Assembly: GCA_947589165.1 (NCBI GenBank)
Contig: CANQCH010000037.1
Span: 1 to 9,363 of the forward strand
Origin: an uncultured Bacilli bacterium
GTDB lineage: Bacteria; Bacillota_I; Bacilli_A; RF39; UBA660
Reading direction: 5' to 3'
DNA: 9,363 bases
In this document: positions 1-5,931 of the stretch, piece by piece
Numbering within the stretch: position 1 is the stretch's first letter
Layout: each line of letters starts with the position of its first letter
Notes under the pieces: generated by a model
What the model was told of the DNA's origin: nothing
The model's input: only the letters and a program-made list of their open reading frames with translations
Databases searched by the model: none
Program-made: the position numbers and the translations under genes

Positions 1-5
1 CCAAG

Positions 6-32
6 AAAAAAAGTCGTTAACCGACTTTTTTT
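6..32 (-). terminator. Intrinsic terminator of hup
   Basis: Read on the minus strand this is an A-run, then GTCG - GTTAA - CGAC, then seven T. The flanking A and T runs extend the pairing. It begins three bases past the hup stop codon, so it is the natural end of the hup transcript. Because the A and T tracts are symmetric it could also stop transcription arriving from the left. Confidence 0.85.
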
Positions 33-34
33 GA

Positions 35-307
35 TTAATTTAAAGCGTCTTTTAATTTGCTTCCCGCTTTGAATGATGCAACAGTTTTTGCAGGTATTCT
101 TAATGGAGCCTTTGTTAAAGGATTAATACCATCTCTTGCAGCTCTTTTCTTAGCGCTGAATGTACCAAAACCAACTAAAGAAACTTTACCATCTTTCTTT
201 AAACCAGCAGTAATGCCATTTAAAGTTGCGTCTAAAGCACGAGCAGCGTCAGCTTTAGTTAAACCAGCTTCTTTAGCAATTAGTTCTACTAATTCCATTT
301 TAGTCAT
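35..307 (-). CDS. hup: HU-family DNA-binding protein
   Basis: This 90-residue protein is a histone-like HU protein, a small basic dimer that bends and compacts DNA in the nucleoid. It begins MTKMELVELIAKEAGLTK, carries the family GFGTF motif at residues 46-50, and has the DNA-binding arm with the intercalating proline in NP (62-63), ending in a helix FKAGSKLKDAL. The arm is rich in K and R. The open frame extends 22 codons further upstream, but that extension resembles no HU, and the ATG at 307 sits 4 bases after AGAGG in a GGGAGGTAAGAGG leader, so this start was chosen; 90 residues is the normal family length. The gene follows spoIVA as hbs does near spoIVA in Bacillus subtilis, but two terminators separate them, so it is probably transcribed alone. 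Confidence 0.96.
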   Translation of the reverse strand: MTKMELVELIAKEAGLTKADAARALDATLNGITAGLKKDGKVSLVGFGTFSAKKRAARDGINPLTKAPLRIPAKTVASFKAGSKLKDALN

Positions 308-337
308 TGTTCCTCTTACCTCCCATTTTGATATTTT

Positions 338-358
338 TGTAGGACGATTGTCCTTACA
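338..358 (-). promoter_or_regulatory. Inverted repeat in the hup promoter/leader
   Basis: On the minus strand TGTA(A)GGAC - AATC - GTCCTACA forms an 8-bp inverted repeat with one bulged A. It lies 31 bases upstream of the hup ATG and touches the end of the proposed -10. It could be an operator or, if transcription starts further upstream, an mRNA hairpin ahead of the ribosome binding site. The repeat is seen directly; its role is inferred. Confidence 0.4.
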
Positions 359-386
359 TATTAAGAGTAGCAAATTATTTTCTTAA
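358..386 (-). promoter_or_regulatory. Possible sigma-A promoter of hup
   Basis: TTAAGA (381-386), a 17-base spacer and TAATAT (358-363) give four of six matches to each sigma-A hexamer. It lies between the last upstream terminator and the hup start, where a promoter is expected. The hexamers are weak in this AT-rich sequence, so confidence is limited. Confidence 0.4.
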
Positions 387-393
387 AATCAAT

Positions 394-421
394 AAAAAAG
401 CATATTTTCTTTGAAAATATG
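394..421 (-). terminator. Second intrinsic terminator between spoIVA and hup
   Basis: On the minus strand CATATTTTC - AAA - GAAAATATG is a perfect 9-bp hairpin, followed after one C by six T. It is about 70 bases beyond the first spoIVA terminator. It may be a back-up terminator, the end of a short RNA made from the interval 422-490, or an attenuator if hup is also transcribed from further upstream. Confidence 0.65.
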
Positions 422-490
422 ACAAATTAGTGCCTAATCTTTTAATAATATTGACTTATATTTGACATTTTTGAGGCAATTTTAGCCATT

Positions 491-518
491 AAAAAAGCGA
501 TTGCTAGAAAACAATCGC
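491..518 (-). terminator. Intrinsic terminator of spoIVA, overlapping its 3' end
   Basis: GCGATTG - TTTTCTAG - CAATCGC followed by six T on the minus strand. The left arm is made by the codons near the end of spoIVA and the TAG stop lies in the loop, so the terminator is partly coding sequence. Confidence 0.9.
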
Positions 519-1982
519 AATTAAGGTATTTGATCCTTTATTAACTATCTTCGTTAAAGTATCTTTAAGTTTATATCTCGTCGTGTCCGGCATCATGCTA
601 AGTTTGGCCTGAATTCCTTCTTGAACAATGACTTCTAAACTACGACCAAAGATTTCACTTTTCCAAATACTTGAGGGATCAACTTCATAATCTTTCATTA
701 AATGATTGATTAGTTCTTTAGATTGAAGTTCACTACCGATGATTGGTTCAAATGTTGATTCAACATCAACTTTGACTAAATGAATACTAGAAGCCACCGC
801 TTTTAATTTAACACCATATCGATTTCCTTGTTTAACTAATTCCGGAGTTTCTAGTTTTAATTCATTTATAGTTGGATAAACAATGCCATAACCCGTACTT
901 TTGGCCATCTTTAATGCCGTTTTAAGATTATCTAATTCTTCTTTACCTTCTTGATAGGTTGCAAATATTTTTAATAAGCCGGCTTTAGTTGTAACCGTAT
1001 CACCCATGATTGATTTTAACGTTTCGGTATATAATTCATCCGGACTTTCTAAATTTACAGTGACAATACCCGTGGCGGCATCAAGTTCACTAATATAAGC
1101 CTTCGAAATATATTCGGAATCACTAAAATGGTCTAAAATAAAGTCAATGTCTTTAAGTTTTTCCACACTGATAACACTTTCTTTAATTTTTTCCATATAG
1201 TGTGTTTTAATCACATGGTTATTTGGTAAAACATGAACCCATTCTGGAATATTAACTTTAATATCTAGAACTGGGAATTCATACAAAGCTGTTTTTAATA
1301 TTTCCATGATTTCTTTTTCGTTCATTAATTCGGCACTAATCGGAATAACGGGAACATCATAATTATCCATTAACTCGTGTGCTAATGTTCGAGTTTCGCT
1401 ATTAGTTGGATGAATACTGTTCAATATCACAATGAACGGTTTTCCTATTTCTTTTAATTCTCGTATTACTTTTTCTTCGGCTTCGAGATATGATTCTCTT
1501 TTTATTTCGCCGAAAGAACCATCAGTCGTGACTACAATTCCTATTGTCGAATGATCTTTGATAACTTTTTCCGTACCGATTTCCGCGGCTTCGACAAACG
1601 GAATTGCTTCTTCAAACCAAGGACTTTTAACCATCCTCGGATTTCCATCTTCATCTTCAAAGCCATTGGCTTCAGGGATTACATAACCGACGCAGTCAAC
1701 TAATTTAATATTCGTGGAAAATTCGTTTATTTTAATAGTTGCCCCATTTGAAGGAACAAATTTTGGCTCAGTAGTCATAATTGTTTTTCCTTCCGCGCTT
1801 TGAGGGATTTCGTCTAAGCAATGTTTTTTCTCATATTCATCAGTAATATTAGGAACGACTAAATTTTCAATAAATCGTTTAATAAAGGTCGATTTACCAG
1901 TTCGAACTGCTCCTACTACACCTAGATATATTTCCCCATTTCCTCTTTTAGCTATTGAAGACAATACTTGTTCTTTTTCCAT
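504..1982 (-). CDS. spoIVA: Stage IV sporulation protein A, spore coat basement-layer ATPase
   Basis: SpoIVA is a mother-cell ATPase that polymerises on the outer forespore membrane and forms the base on which the spore coat is assembled; it is also needed for cortex formation. The protein is 492 residues, the same as I recall for the Bacillus subtilis protein. It shows Walker A GAVRTGKS at 24-31, the GKTIMTTEPKF segment whose T70 and T71 match the threonines described in the family, LVDCVGY at 94-100 as the Walker B/switch region, and the family C-terminus with EGIQAKLSMMP followed by RYKLKDTLTKIVN. The middle region is family-specific. Start ATG has GGTGGG just upstream. It is probably driven by its own sigma-E-like promoter and closed by a terminator that overlaps its stop. 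In B. subtilis spoIVA is sigma-E dependent and lies between der and hbs, as here. Confidence 0.97.
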   Translation of the reverse strand: MEKEQVLSSIAKRGNGEIYLGVVGAVRTGKSTFIKRFIENLVVPNITDEYEKKHCLDEIPQSAEGKTIMTTEPKFVPSNGATIKINEFSTNIKLVDCVGYVIPEANGFEDEDGNPRMVKSPWFEEAIPFVEAAEIGTEKVIKDHSTIGIVVTTDGSFGEIKRESYLEAEEKVIRELKEIGKPFIVILNSIHPTNSETRTLAHELMDNYDVPVIPISAELMNEKEIMEILKTALYEFPVLDIKVNIPEWVHVLPNNHVIKTHYMEKIKESVISVEKLKDIDFILDHFSDSEYISKAYISELDAATGIVTVNLESPDELYTETLKSIMGDTVTTKAGLLKIFATYQEGKEELDNLKTALKMAKSTGYGIVYPTINELKLETPELVKQGNRYGVKLKAVASSIHLVKVDVESTFEPIIGSELQSKELINHLMKDYEVDPSSIWKSEIFGRSLEVIVQEGIQAKLSMMPDTTRYKLKDTLTKIVNKGSNTLIAIVF

Positions 1983-1989
1983 AACCCAC

Positions 1990-2025
1990 CATCTTTCGCT
2001 TTCTAATTAAAGCTTATGAAAGATG
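1990..2025 (-). repeat. Long two-step inverted repeat upstream of spoIVA
   Basis: The outer arms CATCTTTC and GAAAGATG are a perfect 8-bp inverted repeat. Inside them GCTTT and AAAGC pair again around a six-base loop, giving 13 pairs in total with a four-base bulge on one side. It fills the gap between the stop of the small frame (2026) and the spoIVA ribosome binding site and has no T-run, so it is not a usual terminator. It overlaps the sigma-E-like -10. Confidence 0.7.
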
Positions 2026-2039
2026 TTAACTGGTTATGC
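2011..2039 (-). promoter_or_regulatory. Sigma-E-like promoter of spoIVA
   Basis: GCATAAC (2033-2039), a 14-base spacer and CATAAGCT (2011-2018). Against the Bacillus sigma-E consensus (KMATATT, 13-15 bases, CATACAMT) this gives 5 of 7 and 6 of 8 matches with correct spacing. The start point would be near 2004, leaving a leader of about 20 bases before the spoIVA ATG. Sigma-E control of spoIVA is known in B. subtilis; this particular site is inferred from the match. Confidence 0.5.
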
Positions 2040-2133
2040 CTCTAATTTCTTCAAGAGTTGGATAAGGCATATAAATACATCTGTCAGGTCCCTTCTTGAT
2101 TCTTAAAATCCGGTAATCTCCTGTACAATACAT
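2026..2133 (-). CDS. Small open frame upstream of spoIVA, 35 residues, unknown
   Basis: A 35-codon frame starts with ATG at 2133 and ends with TAA. It is preceded by AAAGGGGTGA five bases before the ATG, one of the best ribosome binding sites in the window. The peptide starts MYCTGDYRILRIKKG, continues with a CIYMPYPTLEEIR segment, has two cysteines (3 and 19) and no obvious membrane segment. Its GC content, about 35 percent, stands out against the A-rich 70 bases before it. I do not recognise it: it is neither SpoVM nor CmpA, the small coat-assembly peptides I know. It may be a small sporulation protein, a leader peptide regulating spoIVA, or a remnant of a longer gene. The same GGTGAAGTA leader precedes the secreted-protein gene at 2945. 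Confidence 0.5.
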   Translation of the reverse strand: MYCTGDYRILRIKKGPDRCIYMPYPTLEEIRGITS

Positions 2134-2204
2134 TTACTTCACCCCTTTCTTTTGCTACTTTAATAATTTTTTTCTTTTTTAATAGTTTTTTTCTTTAATT
2201 TTGA

Positions 2205-2945
2205 TTATTTTTTAATGGTAACACTGACGCCATCCATGTCATCATATTTAGCCCATACGGAATCGACAAAGTTAATGACTTTACCCATGCCAACACTACT
2301 AATATTATAACTTTGTGATTGGGCAAGTGAAACATTAACTAATGCATGTTCATAAGCGCCATAGACAGTGCCAACACCGCCACCATCAATAGCGGCATCC
2401 GATTCAAGTATCATCACTAATTCATTTTTAGTGGCATCCACAATATTCATAGAAATACCAAAGCCATTATCCTTATATACCATATTAGTACCTTTATAGC
2501 CATAGGAAACATCGCCACCATCGCTTAATTGAGCGCCAAAAGCAATTCCAGGTTCTAAAGCAAAGCGATCTAGTCTAATGGCAATAACATCATATGACTT
2601 AGTTGTTGGTAATTTTTTCCACTTTGCAGTTAGAGAAATACTATAGTCAGTATTATTACCAGTATACGGAATAACATTTAAGCTTAAATTTTTAGCAGTC
2701 GTCACAAGTGCACTACCCATTGGGGCTATTTCTTCAGGATATCTAGTGTCATGATGTTCAATAGTTTTAGTTTGCGCTTTACTAACATCTAACGTCAATA
2801 ACTTTTGATATCTTTCTTCAGGAATTGAATCTAAATATTTTTCAGGAAAATATTGTAATAATTCTTCTCTAGTTGCAGCTTGAACATTTACAGAAGCAAA
2901 ACATACTACTAATAATAGTATAAAAAAGATACTCCATTTTTTCAC
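2205..2945 (-). CDS. Secreted protein of unknown function, 246 residues
   Basis: A classic Sec signal peptide is visible: MKKW, a hydrophobic stretch at residues 6-19, and a likely signal peptidase I site after VQA (residue 23). C15 is not in a proper lipobox, so it is probably not a lipoprotein. The mature part opens with a charged helical stretch (REELLQYFPEKYLDSIPEERYQ, split by acidic residues) and then looks like an all-beta domain from about residue 80 to the end, rich in G, V, S and Y, finishing in VTIKK. No catalytic motif was recognised. The start is GTG, placed 10 bases after AGGAGG. It lies downstream of the membrane-anchored XRE regulator on the same strand and has no clear terminator after it, so some transcription may run into the small frame and spoIVA. 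Confidence 0.85.
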   Translation of the reverse strand: MKKWSIFFILLLVVCFASVNVQAATREELLQYFPEKYLDSIPEERYQKLLTLDVSKAQTKTIEHHDTRYPEEIAPMGSALVTTAKNLSLNVIPYTGNNTDYSISLTAKWKKLPTTKSYDVIAIRLDRFALEPGIAFGAQLSDGGDVSYGYKGTNMVYKDNGFGISMNIVDATKNELVMILESDAAIDGGGVGTVYGAYEHALVNVSLAQSQSYNISSVGMGKVINFVDSVWAKYDDMDGVSVTIKK

Positions 2946-2962
2946 ACTACTTCACCCTCCTT

Positions 2963-3000
2963 TCCTATTGTCTAGCTTAGTATAAACTGTCGAAATAGGA
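2963..3000 (-). promoter_or_regulatory. Promoter region with inverted repeat ahead of the secreted-protein gene
   Basis: On the minus strand TCCTATT (2994-3000) and AATAGGA (2963-2969) are a perfect 7-bp inverted repeat enclosing TATACT (2979-2984), a five-of-six match to a sigma-A -10. No good -35 stands at 17 bases; TTGTCC is only 13 bases away. The layout, a -10 inside a dyad, fits a regulated promoter, with the neighbouring XRE protein as the obvious but unproved candidate regulator. Confidence 0.4.
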
Positions 3001-3005
3001 CAAGT

Positions 3006-3030
3006 GAAAAATCGTAGATAATTTCTCTAC
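3006..3030 (-). terminator. Probable weak terminator after the XRE gene
   Basis: On the minus strand GTAGA - GAAATTA - TCTAC is followed by G, A and five T, starting about 12 bases after the XRE stop codon. The stem is only five pairs, so termination may be partial and allow read-through into the secreted-protein gene. Confidence 0.45.
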
Positions 3031-3041
3031 TTAAAGAAAGT

Positions 3042-4157
3042 TTATTCAAAAGCATTATCATATATATTTTTTATCAAAGCATAAGTCTTTAAATAATCAG
3101 TACAATCTCCCATATGACATAATAATTTTTTATCATTATTTCGATATGTATAATAATTCGTTATTTGTTCATCTTCCTTTTTCCGATAAATAATATAATC
3201 ATTGTCAAAATAATATTCTATCTTTAAATTTAAATCAGTTGAAGATTTTTGTTCATAAATCATTTTATTAATATTTAAATCAAAATATAGATCATAATTT
3301 TTAAATGCCTTATAATAAATTTCATTTTCTGTTACTTTTTTATAACCACTTTGAAATAACAAATGTTCATCAATTTCAGTAGTTTTTTCTTTTGCAAAAT
3401 CAATTGTTATATCATCAAAATAAAGAATGCTGCCATTAGTAATAGAAAGTTTTAATGATAATTTAGTATCATATGTTGTCGTAGTATTATCTGAATGGAC
3501 ATTTTCAATTTCTAAATAAAGTTCATCATCTAAATTTTTTATGGCTGATTTAGATAATTCATAGCCAATAAAATTTTTATATTCAATGTTATTTAAATTA
3601 TCTGATTCATAAAAATATATTTTATCTTCAACATCTAAAGTATACAATTTTACTTTTTGACTAATTATATCATTATCGTCACTTAAATAATTGACGTTAT
3701 TAATCGTAATAATTACTTTATTGCGAGATTTAATATAGTAACCAGATTCAATTGTAATATTTTTATCTGATGACATTATTTCATACATTTCTAGACTATC
3801 AAAAGTATTAACAAAATAGGTTGCTAAAAACAAAAATAAACCAACAATGATTATTTTATACCAATTGCTTTTGGTAAATTCGAAAGAGATATTAATAAAT
3901 AATTTAAACCGACCTTTAGGCGAAGTATCTTCTAGAAAATAAGAAGCTTTTACTTTAAATATTTTACCCATAGCTTTTAGATAGTTATAATTAGGCGCAC
4001 TAATATCTTTTTCCCATTTAGATATAGTACCATCAGATACAAATAATTTTTCCGCTAGAGCTTCTTGAGTTAAATGATTTTCCAACCGTAATTTTCTGAT
4101 TTTACTGCCCATCGTTTCGGTCTTTTTATTTTTGAGTTTTTTATTTAATTTAAACAT
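3042..4157 (-). CDS. Membrane-anchored XRE-family transcriptional regulator
   Basis: The N-terminus is an XRE/Cro-CI helix-turn-helix domain at about residues 18-73 (KIRKLRLENHLTQEALAEKL, then SDGTISKWEKD, then the family's last helices). A basic linker leads to one transmembrane helix at about 100-118 (YKIIIVGLFLFLATYFV). The remaining 250 residues are rich in D, N, Y, I and K and look like a beta-rich domain that should face outside; no known sensor domain was recognised. This layout suggests a one-component regulator that passes an external signal to DNA. The ATG at 4157 has AAGGG eight bases upstream; M16 (4112) is a second possible start that would keep the whole DNA-binding domain. It has its own promoter. 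Likely targets are its own promoter and the secreted-protein gene downstream, by inference from position. Confidence 0.9.
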   Translation of the reverse strand: MFKLNKKLKNKKTETMGSKIRKLRLENHLTQEALAEKLFVSDGTISKWEKDISAPNYNYLKAMGKIFKVKASYFLEDTSPKGRFKLFINISFEFTKSNWYKIIIVGLFLFLATYFVNTFDSLEMYEIMSSDKNITIESGYYIKSRNKVIITINNVNYLSDDNDIISQKVKLYTLDVEDKIYFYESDNLNNIEYKNFIGYELSKSAIKNLDDELYLEIENVHSDNTTTTYDTKLSLKLSITNGSILYFDDITIDFAKEKTTEIDEHLLFQSGYKKVTENEIYYKAFKNYDLYFDLNINKMIYEQKSSTDLNLKIEYYFDNDYIIYRKKEDEQITNYYTYRNNDKKLLCHMGDCTDYLKTYALIKNIYDNAFE

Positions 4158-4226
4158 CTAACATCCCTTACCTCGCTACTTTAAATTTTATCATAATCAT
4201 AATTATTTTTTAGCATTTTTTGCCAT

Positions 4227-4255
4227 ATTTTAGGGATATTTTCACAATTTGTAAA
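4227..4255 (-). promoter_or_regulatory. Sigma-A promoter of the XRE gene
   Basis: TTTACA (4250-4255), exactly 17 bases, TAAAAT (4227-4232): five of six matches to each sigma-A hexamer. The start would be near 4220, giving a leader of about 60 bases. A near-palindrome TTTACAA - A - TTGT(G)AAA (4240-4255) lies on the -35, a plausible operator for autoregulation. Confidence 0.65.
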
Positions 4256-4301
4256 CTTTTATATATGATTAGTTATAATAAAATATAATTATTCCAATAT
4301 A

Positions 4302-4333
4302 AAAATAAAAATGAAATTTCGCTTTCATTTTTA
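4302..4333 (-). terminator. Terminator of spoVIF
   Basis: On the minus strand AAAAATGAAA - GCGAAA - TTTCATTTTT forms a hairpin of up to ten pairs, followed by a T-rich run. The 5' arm overlaps the spoVIF stop codon. It separates spoVIF from the XRE gene. Confidence 0.75.
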
Positions 4334-4573
4334 AAACATTTTATCAACATTTTTGGGAACTTTATCATTAACTATTTTAGCAATTATTTTATCACTTTGT
4401 TCTTTCGTTACGGTTTTACCAGTCATTTTACTTAAAGTATCAATTACCTCTCGTAAAGTTTTTTCATCTTTCATATTCCCTTTTTGAAGTTTATCCGCCA
4501 GAGCAAAAATAGTTTCCTTATCTACGTTCGTCTTTTTTTCAACCTTTTTAAAAAAATCATCACCGAATTTCAT
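4331..4573 (-). CDS. spoVIF: Stage VI sporulation protein F (spore coat assembly)
   Basis: The 80-residue protein matches the SpoVIF (YjcC) family as I remember it: FFKKVEKKTNVDKETIFALA, then NMKDEKTLREVIDTLSKMTGK, then the end KIVNDKVPKNVDKMF. It is all-helical, soluble and without cysteine or membrane segment. In Bacillus subtilis SpoVIF is a mother-cell protein needed for coat maturation and spore resistance, made under sigma-K. The start ATG follows AGGAGG at six bases, an ideal site. A sigma-K-like promoter lies directly upstream. It is 42 bases after der on the same strand with no terminator between, so vegetative read-through from der is also possible. Placement beside der is not the B. 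subtilis arrangement. Confidence 0.88.
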   Translation of the reverse strand: MKFGDDFFKKVEKKTNVDKETIFALADKLQKGNMKDEKTLREVIDTLSKMTGKTVTKEQSDKIIAKIVNDKVPKNVDKMF

Positions 4574-4588
4574 TAAAGCCTCCTAGAC

Positions 4589-4617
4589 TATTATATGAAA
4601 TATGGTAATGATTAGTT
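4589..4617 (-). promoter_or_regulatory. Sigma-K-like promoter of spoVIF
   Basis: AACT (4614-4617), 16 bases, CATATAATA (4589-4597). The -10 fits CATAnnnTA, the Bacillus sigma-K consensus, in every fixed base, and the -35 fits three of four positions of MACM. It overlaps the der stop codon. The start point would fall at or just before the AGGAGG, so the leader would be unusually short. A sigma-E reading also fits the -10 (7 of 8) but not the -35. Confidence 0.5.
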
Positions 4618-5923
4618 AATCTTCACTTTTATTTTTAAATTGAATTATAATTGGGGTTCCGGTTAAATCAATATTATCCCGAATTTGATTTTCTAAGTAA
4701 CGTTTATAACTAAAATGAACTAATTTTTTATCGTTAACTTGGAACGTAAATTTAGGTGGCTGACTTGCCGTTTGATGAACAAAATAAATTTTTAATCTTT
4801 TACCTTTATAAGATGGTGGTTCGTGAATACTAACGGCTTCCATGATAATATTATTTAAAATAGAAGTTTTAATTTCTTTATGCCAATTTTCGTAAGCAGT
4901 AATAACTTCGGGCATTAAAGTTGCTAATCTTTTTTTCGTTTTGGCACTTAAAAAGACTACATTAACAAAAGGTAAAAATTGTAATTCATGCGTAATTAAT
5001 AATTTCCACTTCTTAATTTCTTGATCGGGATTTGAAACCGTATCCCATTTATTAACAGCAATTACTAAAGCTTTACCAGCCTCTAAAGCATAATGCGCAA
5101 TATGTTTATCATGTTCAATAATGCCGGTAGATGCATCTAAAACAAGGACACAGACATCACTTCGGTCAATAGCTTTTAGGCTTCGAACTAACGAATAACG
5201 TTCAATATTTTCGTAAATTTTACCTTTTTTGCGCATGCCGGCAGTATCAATAACTGTATATTCAGCCCCATTATATTTAAATTTGGTATCCACGGCGTCA
5301 CGGGTTGTACCAGCAATATCACTAACAATCGCTCTTTCTTCATTTAATAACGCATTAATTAAACTACTTTTACCAACATTAGGACGGCCAATTAAACAAA
5401 ATTTAATGGTATCATCGGTAGTTGGATTTTCTTCCACTGGCATTTTTTCCGTGATTAAATTTAATAATTCTTTAAAGCCCCGGTTATGTTCAGCACTAAC
5501 AGGTAAAACGGTCGCAAAACCTAATTCATAATAATTATAAATATTATTAGTCCGGGCATCATTATCAATTTTATTAACGACGACAATCACAGGTTTATGG
5601 GTTTTATGAAGTAATTCTTTGACATGACTATCTGCGGCATCAATCTCAGTTAGACCATCAACAACAAATAAAATAAGATCTGCCTCATCAATTGCTAGTT
5701 CCGCTTGGGCAATAATATCTTGATCAAAATTATCGTCACCTAAAAGAATTCCACCCGTATCAATCAAATGGAATTTCTTTTGTTCATATTCAACTACTCC
5801 ATAAATGCGATCTCTGGTAACTCCCGGCGTATCCATAATAATCGCTTTTTTTTCTTTTATTAAGCGATTAAAGATACTACTTTTACCAACATTGGGTTTA
5901 CCAATTAAACAAACTGTTTGCAT
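4616..5923 (-). CDS. der: Ribosome biogenesis GTPase Der (EngA)
   Basis: Der is an essential tandem-GTPase that helps mature the large ribosomal subunit. The 435-residue protein has both G domains: first GKPNVGKS at 8-15, DTGG at 55-58 and NKID at 117-120; second GRPNVGKS at 179-186, DTAG at 226-229 and NKWD at 291-294; then the C-terminal KH-like domain from about 348 (PPSYKGKRLKIYFVHQT, PPKFTFQVN). Length and order are normal. The frame is open back to a TTG at 5938, but ATG at 5923 has AGAGGG five bases upstream and gives the standard start MQTVCLIGKPNVGKSS. It begins 8 bases after the pilin stop, whose TAG is part of the der ribosome binding site, suggesting translational coupling in an engB-pilin-der operon. 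Confidence 0.97.
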   Translation of the reverse strand: MQTVCLIGKPNVGKSSIFNRLIKEKKAIIMDTPGVTRDRIYGVVEYEQKKFHLIDTGGILLGDDNFDQDIIAQAELAIDEADLILFVVDGLTEIDAADSHVKELLHKTHKPVIVVVNKIDNDARTNNIYNYYELGFATVLPVSAEHNRGFKELLNLITEKMPVEENPTTDDTIKFCLIGRPNVGKSSLINALLNEERAIVSDIAGTTRDAVDTKFKYNGAEYTVIDTAGMRKKGKIYENIERYSLVRSLKAIDRSDVCVLVLDASTGIIEHDKHIAHYALEAGKALVIAVNKWDTVSNPDQEIKKWKLLITHELQFLPFVNVVFLSAKTKKRLATLMPEVITAYENWHKEIKTSILNNIIMEAVSIHEPPSYKGKRLKIYFVHQTASQPPKFTFQVNDKKLVHFSYKRYLENQIRDNIDLTGTPIIIQFKNKSED

Positions 5924-5931
5924 TATACCCT

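Noticed and set aside
307..373. 22-codon N-terminal extension of HU
   Set aside because: It overlaps the ribosome binding site and promoter region, resembles no HU, and the shorter form has the standard 90 residues.
57..386. Plus-strand open frame opposite hup
   Set aside because: It is the antisense of a clear HU gene, without a ribosome binding site or recognisable protein.
450..490. 15-codon minus-strand frame between spoIVA and hup
   Set aside because: No ribosome binding site, and it is too short to support without other evidence.
2134..2204. Imperfect tandem A-rich repeats after the secreted-protein gene
   Set aside because: They are low-complexity A/T sequence with no hairpin; no promoter or terminator could be supported.
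2890..2945. Lipoprotein signal in the secreted protein (cysteine at residue 15)
   Set aside because: The residue before the cysteine is valine, not G, A or S, and a good signal peptidase I site VQA follows at 21-23.
5922..5927. Perfect TATAAT overlapping the der start codon on the minus strand
   Set aside because: No -35 at a proper distance, and a start from it would fall inside der; it arises from the GGGTATAATG leader.
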